The translations under genes and the position numbers were made by a program. This document shows positions 26,708-33,242 of a stretch of 64,000 nucleotides of DNA, in pieces. Source of the stretch: PALSA-188 sp963720075. GTDB taxonomy: Bacteria > Acidobacteriota > Terriglobia > Terriglobales > Acidobacteriaceae. How positions within the stretch are numbered: position 1 is the first letter of the stretch; every line of letters begins with the position of its first letter. The stretch lies in NCBI GenBank assembly GCA_963720075.1, contig CAVREG010000019.1, positions 992,001-1,056,000 on the forward strand, in the 5' to 3' direction. The notes below the pieces were generated by a model, which did no database searches, had not been told where the DNA came from, and was given only the letters and a program-made list of their open reading frames with translations.

Positions 26708-27057
26708 TGCAACATTCCAAAGAGATCTCGGATGATGCGCTGTTAGAAATCGCGCAGGCCGCGACTTCGCAAAAAGACGCCGCACCGGTCCAACGAATTG
26801 ACTGTTCTCCAGAGAACATTGAGCAGGGTTTGGCTAGGCTGGTTTTAAGCCTCGTCGAGTTATTGCGCCAGGTGTTAGAGCGCCAGGCTATTCGGCGCAT
26901 GGAAGGCGGCTCACTAGCTGAAAACCAGGTTGAGAAAATGGGCGAAGCGCTGATGGTGCTCGAGGCAAAGATTCATGAACTGGCCGCGAATTTTGGGCTC
27001 ACTCCCGCGGACCTTAATATTGATCTAGGGCCTCTAGGGCATTTGCTGGAAAAGTAA
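26707..27057 (+). CDS. gvpK: Gas vesicle protein GvpK
   Basis: A 116-residue protein matching GvpK throughout: RIDCSPENIEQGLARLVLSL, then VELLRQVLERQAIRRMEGGSL, and the end LTPADLNIDLGPLGHLL. GvpK is needed for gas vesicle formation in several species, but its molecular job is unsettled; it is cytoplasmic and helical. The frame is open further upstream, but the atg at 26707 overlaps the previous stop and follows GAGGAG, and the product then has normal length. The 150-base gap that follows, before gvpJ, is the largest inside the Gvp part and carries a possible promoter. Confidence 0.95.
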   Translation: MQHSKEISDDALLEIAQAATSQKDAAPVQRIDCSPENIEQGLARLVLSLVELLRQVLERQAIRRMEGGSLAENQVEKMGEALMVLEAKIHELAANFGLTPADLNIDLGPLGHLLEK

Positions 27058-27123
27058 ATTCACCAATTAAGAGAGTCGGGATCAATTAAATCAAAGATTT
27101 TTCTTCATTCTGAAGCTCTTTCA

Positions 27124-27153
27124 TTGACACACTGCTAACAAGCAATTTAGCAT
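27124..27153 (+). promoter_or_regulatory. Possible sigma-70-type promoter before gvpJ-gvpA
   Basis: A consensus -35 box TTGACA (27124-27129) is followed after 18 bases by TAGCAT (27148-27153), four of six to the -10 consensus. It would start transcripts about 50 bases before gvpJ, allowing the main structural gene gvpA to be expressed more than the upstream accessory genes. Confidence 0.45.
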
Positions 27154-27208
27154 CACGTCCGCAGAAGAAGGCGTTTTGGTTTCCCGCATCGCAGGAAAGA
27201 ACCAGCCT

Positions 27209-27517
27209 ATGGAACGAGTGCCGACAGTTTCCGGGACCACTAATCTCCTTGACATCCTGGATCGAATTTTGGACAAGGGATTGGTAATCGCGGGCGATGT
27301 GCGCATCTCATTGGCAAACGTTGAGTTGCTGACCATCCGCATTCGGCTTCTGGTTTGCTCAGTGGACAAGGCCGAGCAAATCGGATTGAACTGGTGGAAG
27401 TATGACCCGCACCTAACCATGCAGACGCCAGCTCCACCCGCTGCGCTTCCAGAAAGCAGGAAAGGGGCGCCGCGGAAAAGCGTGCCAGGATCGCGGCGCG
27501 GCAAACGAAATCTTTAG
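27209..27517 (+). CDS. gvpJ: Gas vesicle protein GvpJ
   Basis: A GvpA paralogue of 102 residues. The core LLDILDRILDKGLVIAGDVR is followed by ISLANVELLTIRIRLLVCSV and DKAEQIGLNWWKYDP; the ELLTI-x-IRLL and GLNWW segments mark GvpJ, a minor component that helps shape or nucleate the vesicle. The C-terminal 35 residues are Pro/Arg/Lys-rich. ATG at 27209 (ribosome site AGGAAAG) is chosen; a TTG 11 codons upstream with its own AGAAGAAGG site is a real alternative. gvpA follows after 18 bases. Confidence 0.9.
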   Translation: MERVPTVSGTTNLLDILDRILDKGLVIAGDVRISLANVELLTIRIRLLVCSVDKAEQIGLNWWKYDPHLTMQTPAPPAALPESRKGAPRKSVPGSRRGKRNL

Positions 27518-27535
27518 TTAATTTTAGGAGGCTTC

Positions 27536-27835
27536 ATGGCTGTCGAACGGATGTCGGGTGGCTCAAGTCTTATTGACGTGCTCGACCGAATTCTCGATAA
27601 AGGCATCGTCATTGACGCGTGGGTGCGAATTTCGCTGGTTGGAATTGACCTGATCACGGTCGAAGCTCGCGTGGTTGTGGCTTCCATTGACACCTATCTG
27701 AAGTATGCCGATGCCGTGGGCCTCACAGGACTGGTTTCGCGCCCACAGCTGACCGAGATGGAAGAACCTGAGATGCAAGTGGAGACCACCCGACGGGTTA
27801 CCCGCGCTCCTGCTGGACGCAGGGTTCGCCGCTGA
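27536..27835 (+). CDS. gvpA: Main gas vesicle structural protein GvpA
   Basis: The wall-forming subunit of gas vesicles. Residues 1-66 are nearly textbook GvpA: MAVERMSGGSSLIDVLDRIL, DKGIVIDAWVRISLVGIDLI, then TVEARVVVASIDTYLKYADAVGL. The two antiparallel beta strands flanked by helices polymerise into the hydrophobic-faced shell. The protein has 99 residues against about 70 in many GvpA, the extra being an acidic then Arg-rich tail (EMEEPEMQ, TRRVTRAPAGRRVRR), as seen in GvpB-type forms. A strong TTAGGAGG ribosome site precedes the atg, as expected for an abundant protein. Only this copy is in the window. Confidence 0.96.
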   Translation: MAVERMSGGSSLIDVLDRILDKGIVIDAWVRISLVGIDLITVEARVVVASIDTYLKYADAVGLTGLVSRPQLTEMEEPEMQVETTRRVTRAPAGRRVRR

Positions 27836-27849
27836 TAGGGGCGTTTTAA

Positions 27850-29232
27850 GTGAGGGGAGCAGAACGCGGGGCCACCCCAAACCTGCGGGTGAAATCCGAC
27901 GGCTTGGTTGACCATCATCCGTCGGGCGAATCGGCCGCAGTTCGACTGCTCTCCGCAGACCGCCCCGAGGAAATTCTCCCCACTTTGCTCGAAGAGATTG
28001 TCCTTCTCGGGTTTTCGCGTGCCCTGGTGCTGGAGGTTGATCTCGAGTCTGGCGAGATAAGACCCACTTCTTCACTCAACTGCGATAAAAAGTATTTGGC
28101 AAAATTCAATACTTCCTTCTGGGCGAGCGAAGATTCTATTGTCAGTGTTATTCAGAGTGCAAAACCTGGGCTGGTACCTTCCGATCTGCCAAAGCAGCGT
28201 TCGTTATACGCCTGCCCCATGATCTATCGCAGCCGCAGCCGTTGCTGGGAAGCGGAAGGGGAACGGCGCAAAAACTGTCTCGCAGTCCAGAACTTTCAGA
28301 GCGGCAGCAGGCTTCAAGTTCAGGAGCAAGTCTGCGCGGTTTGTGGAATACGGGGCTATGTCAATGTCGTACTGACCGAACTGCATAGGAAACCCACAGA
28401 AGTTCAATTGCGCCAGATTCGCACATTGGTTGATCTGGGCAATCGCTATCTCGCGCGCCTGCATAAGACTGAATATTACTATCAGCACATGCGAGACATG
28501 GATGTCACTATCTCGCGAATGGGAACGGTTATGCAGAGCATGGCGGATCCGGTCATTCTCACCGACAATCAGCACCGTGTGATCATCCAGAACAAGGCAG
28601 CAGAACGGTTCTTCAGGGTGCCGGAGGAGGTCAGCGAGGGTGGCCGACGCGCCGTTCAAATGAACAATCTTTTATTTTCGGCGGCGCTTTCTTCGATGGT
28701 GGTGAGTGGAAGCGATGCTTCCCGTGACTTCACCCTCGTGGATGTAATGGAGGGCGAAGAGGTACTCTTTGAAGCCGTCTGCGCACCAACAGCCACGCGG
28801 GACGGGACGCGCACCGGTATTGTAACCGTGATGCGCGATGTGACGGATTTACGAAGAGCAGATCAGGAAGTTCGCGACAACCTCGAAAAACTCCGTGCCG
28901 CCGAAGAGGTGGTGCGTCAGGATCGCGACCGGTTGAACCTCGTGATTGAAAACGTGGGCGATCCAATCGTCGTTGCCGACAATTCAGCGAAGATCGTGCT
29001 CCTTGACCCACTTGCAAAAGAACTGTTCGGCCTCGCCAATGAATATCGTGATCCACAAATCGTCAAGAATCAGGCAAAGCTGGATGCGTACTTGACGGCA
29101 TTCACATTTTCTTTCGTGGACAAGGAAAACAAATCGGTTCATCTGCACCATCCGGGAACCAAGAGTGAAATTGAATACGCGGCGCGATCGGGAAAATTTA
29201 TGATGCTCGCGGACAAGTCGCCTACACAGTAA
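27850..29232 (+). CDS. Sensor portion of an interrupted GAF/PAS histidine kinase
   Basis: A 460-residue sensory half of a kinase whose later domains lie in other frames. Residues about 30-200 look GAF-like with an unusual Cys cluster (YACPMIY, SRCWEAEGERRKNC, EQVCAVCGIRGYVN), about 225-340 a PAS domain (MQSMADPVILTDNQHRVI), 340-372 a coiled coil, and 372-450 a second PAS (VIENVGDPIVVADNS). The reading frame runs off the conserved protein at 29190-29196 and stops at 29232; reading one base back from 29196 restores the PAS end (KIYDARGQVAYTVTVLRDFS). It starts with GTG 14 bases after gvpA and sits between gvpA and a third gvpL/F, so it probably senses a signal for gas vesicle expression. The Cys cluster could bind metal or respond to redox. 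Confidence 0.75.
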   Translation: MRGAERGATPNLRVKSDGLVDHHPSGESAAVRLLSADRPEEILPTLLEEIVLLGFSRALVLEVDLESGEIRPTSSLNCDKKYLAKFNTSFWASEDSIVSVIQSAKPGLVPSDLPKQRSLYACPMIYRSRSRCWEAEGERRKNCLAVQNFQSGSRLQVQEQVCAVCGIRGYVNVVLTELHRKPTEVQLRQIRTLVDLGNRYLARLHKTEYYYQHMRDMDVTISRMGTVMQSMADPVILTDNQHRVIIQNKAAERFFRVPEEVSEGGRRAVQMNNLLFSAALSSMVVSGSDASRDFTLVDVMEGEEVLFEAVCAPTATRDGTRTGIVTVMRDVTDLRRADQEVRDNLEKLRAAEEVVRQDRDRLNLVIENVGDPIVVADNSAKIVLLDPLAKELFGLANEYRDPQIVKNQAKLDAYLTAFTFSFVDKENKSVHLHHPGTKSEIEYAARSGKFMMLADKSPTQ

Positions 29233-29450
29233 CGGTACTGCGTGATTTCTCCACCTGGAAGAGGTTAGAGCAGTTGCAACTGGAACGACGCATGCTAGAG
29301 ATGGAAAAGTTTGCGGCGACAGGGCGACTGGCAGGGACAATCGCACATGAGATTAATAATCCCATGGAAGCGATCAAGAACGCGATTTACCTCCTGAAAG
29401 GAAAGCTGGACGAGCCCTCACTGCCTGTTTACGAAGTGCTTGAGAAGTGA
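29190..29450 (+). pseudogene. Out-of-frame HisKA segment joining the two kinase ORFs
   Basis: Between the two kinase ORFs the conserved protein continues in a third phase: from I at 29196 through FSTWKRLEQLQLERRM, EMEKFAATGRLAGTIAHEIN with NPMEAIKNAIYLL, to a TGA at 29448-29450. This holds the H-box (phospho-accepting His in AHEINNP). Entry is by a -1 step at the heptamer GGGAAAA (29190-29196, frame G GGA AAA), exit by one extra T at 29448. The two shifts cancel out, so removing both gives one continuous kinase of about 713 residues ending at 29991. Either the sequence has two indel errors, or the gene is a decaying or recoded one. Confidence 0.75.
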
Positions 29451-29991
29451 AACTGAGCGGGTGACGAGAATCGTCCGCCAGATGCTGGGACTCTATCGCA
29501 ACACGGCGCAACTTGGCGGTTTCGATCTAAACAATGTCTTGGAGGACACGCTGGCTCTTTTCGCACGACCATTGTCAAAGGCTGGTGTTATTGTGGACAA
29601 ACGATTTACCGACATTCCGCCGATGAAGGGATCCTCAGACCAGTTTCGCCAGTTATTTTCAAACCTCGTCGTTAACGCCCGGGACAGTATGCAGGACGGC
29701 GGAAAATTAACCATCCGCACAAGACATTTGAGGGCGCCTGACGGAATTCACGGGTGGGTGACCATTACTATCATGGACCGAGGCTCGGGCATTCCGCGGG
29801 AGTTGCAATCCTCTATGTTTGAGCCCTTTGTGACGACGAAAGGCGAAAAAGGTACAGGCTTGGGGCTTTGGATCGTAAAAGGAATTGTGGAGAACCATGC
29901 AGGTCGCATTCAAGTGCGAAGCACGGTTGGGAAGGGCACGATATTTAAGCTTGCTTTTCCAATGGCGGTGACAGAACCGCAACCGTCGTAA
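29440..29991 (+). CDS. Catalytic ATPase portion of the interrupted histidine kinase
   Basis: A 183-residue ORF encoding the end of the dimerisation helix (ETERVTRIVRQMLGLYR) and the HATPase_c domain: N box FSNLVVNARDSM, G1 box MDRGSGIP, F box FEPFVTTK and G2 box GTGLGLWIVKGI. All ATP-binding motifs are intact. The TTG at 29440 is unlikely to be a true start; this is the C-terminal part of the kinase that begins at 27850 and is separated from it by two compensating frameshifts. It ends 34 bases before the third GvpL/F gene. Confidence 0.75.
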   Translation: MRSETERVTRIVRQMLGLYRNTAQLGGFDLNNVLEDTLALFARPLSKAGVIVDKRFTDIPPMKGSSDQFRQLFSNLVVNARDSMQDGGKLTIRTRHLRAPDGIHGWVTITIMDRGSGIPRELQSSMFEPFVTTKGEKGTGLGLWIVKGIVENHAGRIQVRSTVGKGTIFKLAFPMAVTEPQPS

Positions 29992-30025
29992 GGAAAATGC
30001 CGGGAGTTGAAGCGCAGAGGAAGCC

Positions 30026-30895
30026 ATGCCAACTAAAGTAGAAAAAAAGAACCGCAATAGTCGTAAAGAGCTTCGAGACGACGTGCATGTCAAGATGTCG
30101 GACCAGTCCCAAGCTGCCGACATCCCTGCCGGAGATGGTGGACGGTATGTTTACGGAATCGTAGAGTCGAAGGAACCTGCCCTGTTCGGGAAGATCGGAA
30201 TCGGCGGCACCGGTGAACTCGTGTACATGGTCAAGTATTTGGACATTGCCGCGGTTGTTAGTAACACCACCGTCTTTATCTTCGATCCTACTCGCGAGAA
30301 CGCGCTGGCTCACGAGCATGTGATTGAGACTGTCATGAAGAGTTATACGATCATCCCCATGAGTTTCGGAACCGTGTTTCGAACTGACGATGACATTCGC
30401 GAAGTGCTAAAGAGTATTTACTCGTCATTAAAAGACGTTTTAAATCAAATGGCGGGAAAGTTGGAGTTCGGACTGAAAGTAACCTGGGACCGGGATCAGA
30501 TCATCGAAGAGTTAAAACAAGAGGATGAAGAAATCGGGAGGTTCCATCTTGAGATCGTTCGAAAACATTTGCAATCCACGTATCTCGCCCGCATGCAGTT
30601 GGGACGAATGATTGATAAAGCAATGGCGGAACGATCGGCACAATACGTTCGGGAAATTTACGAAGCCCTGCGCGGAGTTTGTGTTGCGTCTCGAGACAAC
30701 CAACCCATCGGCGATAAAATGATTATGAACGCAGCGTTCCTCGTCGAGCGAAAGCGTGAAGCCGAGTTCGATGGGATTGTGAATAAGATCGCCAAGAAAT
30801 ATGGCAAGCGTCTGAAGTTCAAATACACGGGACCGTGGCCGCCATATAATTTTGTAAATATAAGACTCAAACTCGAGCGTGTGTCCTCGGCGTGA
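30026..30895 (+). CDS. Gas vesicle protein GvpL/GvpF family (copy 3)
   Basis: A 289-residue GvpL/F protein, the longest and most typical of the three. A charged 35-residue N-terminal extension (MPTKVEKKNRNSRKELRDD) precedes RYVYGIVESKEP; then HEHVIETVMKSYTIIPMSFGT (the family core motif), DVLNQMAGKLEFGLKVTWD, and the C-terminal YTGPWPPYNFVNIRL. These proteins bind GvpA and other Gvp accessory proteins in the cytoplasm. It is separated from the other Gvp genes by the histidine kinase and followed 15 bases later by gvpG. Confidence 0.93.
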   Translation: MPTKVEKKNRNSRKELRDDVHVKMSDQSQAADIPAGDGGRYVYGIVESKEPALFGKIGIGGTGELVYMVKYLDIAAVVSNTTVFIFDPTRENALAHEHVIETVMKSYTIIPMSFGTVFRTDDDIREVLKSIYSSLKDVLNQMAGKLEFGLKVTWDRDQIIEELKQEDEEIGRFHLEIVRKHLQSTYLARMQLGRMIDKAMAERSAQYVREIYEALRGVCVASRDNQPIGDKMIMNAAFLVERKREAEFDGIVNKIAKKYGKRLKFKYTGPWPPYNFVNIRLKLERVSSA

Positions 30896-30910
30896 TTTGA
30901 AAGGTCGAAA

Positions 30911-31261
30911 ATGTTATTGATTGACGATCTGCTGCTTCTTCCTATTTCGGGGTTCAAGTTTATATTCCGAACCCTCCAGAAAATGGCGGAAGAGCAATAT
31001 ACCGATGACGCGCCCATCAAAGAGCGATTGCTTGAGCTTCAGCTAGAACTGGAATCTGGCGACCTGTCAGAAGAAGAATACGTAAAGGAAGAGGCCGCGA
31101 TTATCCGCCAACTGCGAGACATCGAAAAGCATAAGCGCGAATTGGCCGGACTTCCGGCCGAAGAGGCACCGGGGGGGCTGACTTTTCGCCCGGGCAGCGG
31201 CCAATTAAGTGGCGCTTCGGTGACGATGCATCAGGATTCGGAACGCAAGGAAAAGGTCTAA
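30911..31261 (+). CDS. gvpG: Gas vesicle protein GvpG
   Basis: A 116-residue GvpG-like protein. The first 25 residues (MLLIDDLLLLPISGFKFIFR) are the hydrophobic GvpG head, followed by the helical stretch IKERLLELQLELESGDLSEE, EYVKEEAAIIRQLRDIEK, which is the family's LxELQ...GEIsEEEF pattern. The C-terminal 40 residues are polar and low in complexity. GvpG is an essential accessory protein that interacts with GvpF/L in halophile and Bacillus systems. It closes the Gvp part of the locus, with 126 bases before the receiver genes. Confidence 0.88.
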   Translation: MLLIDDLLLLPISGFKFIFRTLQKMAEEQYTDDAPIKERLLELQLELESGDLSEEEYVKEEAAIIRQLRDIEKHKRELAGLPAEEAPGGLTFRPGSGQLSGASVTMHQDSERKEKV

Positions 31262-31387
31262 GCCATTCCCCTTAATAGAAATTATTTCGAGCTCACAAGA
31301 TAACGGAGACTCAATTTCTCCTCATCGAAGTATTAATCTCCGGCCCCGAGAGCAGGAGTTATCGCGGGGGCGTTTACTAAGTCAGAC

Positions 31388-31804
31388 ATGGTGAAACATC
31401 GCGAGCTTCGTGGGACGGTCCTCTTGGCAGAGGATGAGCCTGCCATCCTGTACACATTCACAACCATCCTTGAGGAGGCTGGTTTCAAAGTTCAATCGGC
31501 AAAGACGTTTCAAACTGCGCAAGAATCCATGCAGAAAAACGATTATGACGCGATCATTACCGAGTTCAGTTTGGACAAAGAAGGGATGGGTCTGGAACTG
31601 GCCCGCGAAGCCAAGAAGCGGAAACGGCGCCCCGCAGTTCTCATGTATACCGGCGATCCAACGGTGGAGCGCCTACGGGCTGCGCTTGACCTTGGCGTTG
31701 ATTATTTCGCTTTTAAGCCAGTGGATTTGGACGAAATTAAGACCGCCTTGTTCCGCCTGGTTGCCTTCAGGGCGGCTAGACTTCCCGCCACTGCTCATTC
31801 GTAG
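31388..31804 (+). CDS. Single-domain receiver with Glu in place of the phospho-acceptor Asp
   Basis: A 138-residue CheY-like receiver without output domain. The acid pocket (E15, D16), the signalling Thr88 and the conserved Lys100 (AFKP) are all there, but the phosphorylated Asp is Glu59 (IITEFSL). Glu at this site often mimics the phosphorylated state, so the protein may be permanently active or may not be phosphorylated at all. It leads a run of four receivers directly after gvpG on the same strand. Partner unknown; the flanking histidine kinases are candidates. Confidence 0.82.
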   Translation: MVKHRELRGTVLLAEDEPAILYTFTTILEEAGFKVQSAKTFQTAQESMQKNDYDAIITEFSLDKEGMGLELAREAKKRKRRPAVLMYTGDPTVERLRAALDLGVDYFAFKPVDLDEIKTALFRLVAFRAARLPATAHS

Positions 31805-31885
31805 TTCGCCTTGCCAGGTGGATATTTGTACCTTTCCATTAACGAAACTGTTATATTTTGAGACTCCCTAGAGGCCCTTCCACAA

Positions 31886-32284
31886 ATGACTTTGAAACGT
31901 TCTATCCTACTCGTTGACGACGAGGTAAGCATCCTGCGGACGCTCCGCATGGTGTTTGAGCATGAAGGATATGACGTAGCCACAGCGGAGAATTCCGTCC
32001 AAGCCCTGGCTCTCCTCACCAAGAACGGACATTTTGACGCCGTCATTACCGATTTGAATATGGAACAGGAAGATATTGGATTGGAAGTGGCGCGGGCAGC
32101 GATGAATTGTAAGCCGAAACCAGCCGTCGTGGTTTGTACAGGTTTCGCGAGCGCACATAATACCCGCGCAGCTCTCGATATGGGAATTGATTACATGGCG
32201 TACAAGCCGGTCGAACTGGAGGATTTAATTTCGGCTTTGAATCGCTTGATTTCACGATATCGGGATTCAGGAGTCTCCGGCTAA
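31886..32284 (+). CDS. Single-domain response regulator (canonical receiver)
   Basis: A 132-residue CheY-like receiver with all expected residues: Asp11-Asp12 (LLVDDE), phospho-acceptor Asp56 (VITDLNM), Thr85 and Lys107 (AYKP). It is clearly related to the preceding receiver (same E-x-x-GLEVAR-A spacing and YMAYKPVELE ending), suggesting local duplication followed by loss of the Asp in the first copy. Its stop overlaps the next start (TAATG), so the two are coupled. Confidence 0.88.
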   Translation: MTLKRSILLVDDEVSILRTLRMVFEHEGYDVATAENSVQALALLTKNGHFDAVITDLNMEQEDIGLEVARAAMNCKPKPAVVVCTGFASAHNTRAALDMGIDYMAYKPVELEDLISALNRLISRYRDSGVSG

Positions 32285-32715
32285 TGGCAAAAACGCTATC
32301 AAATACCGTAACAAAAGTTCCGCGAATGGCATTAATCGTCCATTCGGATATGGGAGTCCTTTCCAGTTTGCAGTCTGCGTTGTCGAAGAACGGATTCACC
32401 GCGATTATCGCGCGGGACCTTCCGACGGCGCTTCTTGCTATAACGCAGCATTATTTCGAGGTTGCAATCGTCTCGGCGCAATTGCGGGAAGGCGGCGATG
32501 GGTGGCCCCTGGCTGGAGTTCTGCATCTGGTCTTTCCGCGAGCTTTCGTTTCGGTTCTTGCCCCGTCCGACGGCGACGTTCTGACGTTGCAGGCCGCGAT
32601 TAACTACGGTGTGAAAGAGGTTTACCGGGAATCCAGCCCTGCTCAGGAAGTGGTGGGAGCAATTCTCGCCGCCGTGGATCAAACCTCAAAGAATCAGAAG
32701 TCGCAAGTACAATAG
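32284..32715 (+). CDS. Degenerate receiver-like protein
   Basis: A 143-residue protein with the receiver-domain rhythm of strands and helices but without the active site: the phospho-acceptor position is Ser64 (EVAIVSAQL), the acid pocket is reduced to H-S-D (20-22) and the Lys is replaced (VYRESS). It would not be phosphorylated in the normal way and could act as a protein-binding pseudoreceiver. Starts by overlapping the previous gene. Pseudoreceivers are known in clock input and output proteins, which is of note next to the KaiC-like gene, but a link is speculation. Confidence 0.72.
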   Translation: MAKTLSNTVTKVPRMALIVHSDMGVLSSLQSALSKNGFTAIIARDLPTALLAITQHYFEVAIVSAQLREGGDGWPLAGVLHLVFPRAFVSVLAPSDGDVLTLQAAINYGVKEVYRESSPAQEVVGAILAAVDQTSKNQKSQVQ

Positions 32716-32757
32716 CAAGCAACTGTCCATCAGCAAGTCCGAATCTATCCTTTCCAC

Positions 32758-33135
32758 ATGCCGACCAAGCCATCCACCATTCTTTGCATTGATGACGAAG
32801 AACCAGGATTGAAGGTTCGAAAGATCCTCCTCGAAACGGCGGGGCACAAGGTCTTTACTGCCTTATCGGGATTGGAGGGAATAACGGTTTTTGAATCGGA
32901 AGATATTGACGCCGTAATCCTCGATTACTGGATGGCAGGAATGAACGGGGTCACAACCGCTCGTGAATTGAAACGTATGAAGCCGTCGGTTCCGATCATC
33001 ATCCTATCCGCATATGGCACGCTATTGGACGAAACATTGGGCGTCGCCGACGTCTGGATTCGCAAAGGTGAAGAAGATCCTCAGTATTTGCTTGGCGCTC
33101 TGGAGGCACTTCTCCAGGCTCGGGCCCCGAAGTAA
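32758..33135 (+). CDS. Single-domain response regulator
   Basis: A 125-residue CheY-like receiver with Asp12-Asp13 (CIDDEE), phospho-acceptor Asp56 (VILDYWMAGMNG), Ser84 and Lys103. The end is a slightly divergent alpha-5 (RKGEEDPQYLLGALEALL). It has the usual P/M-G loop, unlike the two related receivers upstream, so it is from a different subfamily. It lies 107 bases before the KaiC-like gene and may receive phosphate from the NarL-type kinase at 34753 or the interrupted kinase. Confidence 0.87.
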   Translation: MPTKPSTILCIDDEEPGLKVRKILLETAGHKVFTALSGLEGITVFESEDIDAVILDYWMAGMNGVTTARELKRMKPSVPIIILSAYGTLLDETLGVADVWIRKGEEDPQYLLGALEALLQARAPK

Positions 33136-33242
33136 GTCCATCGCCTCGTAAAGTGAATCCTTCGCGACTTTACCTGAAGACCTGTATAGAACCTCTTCCT
33201 TTTATCAGTCATTCTGGGTGATTGGGATTTTAGGAGCGAGCC

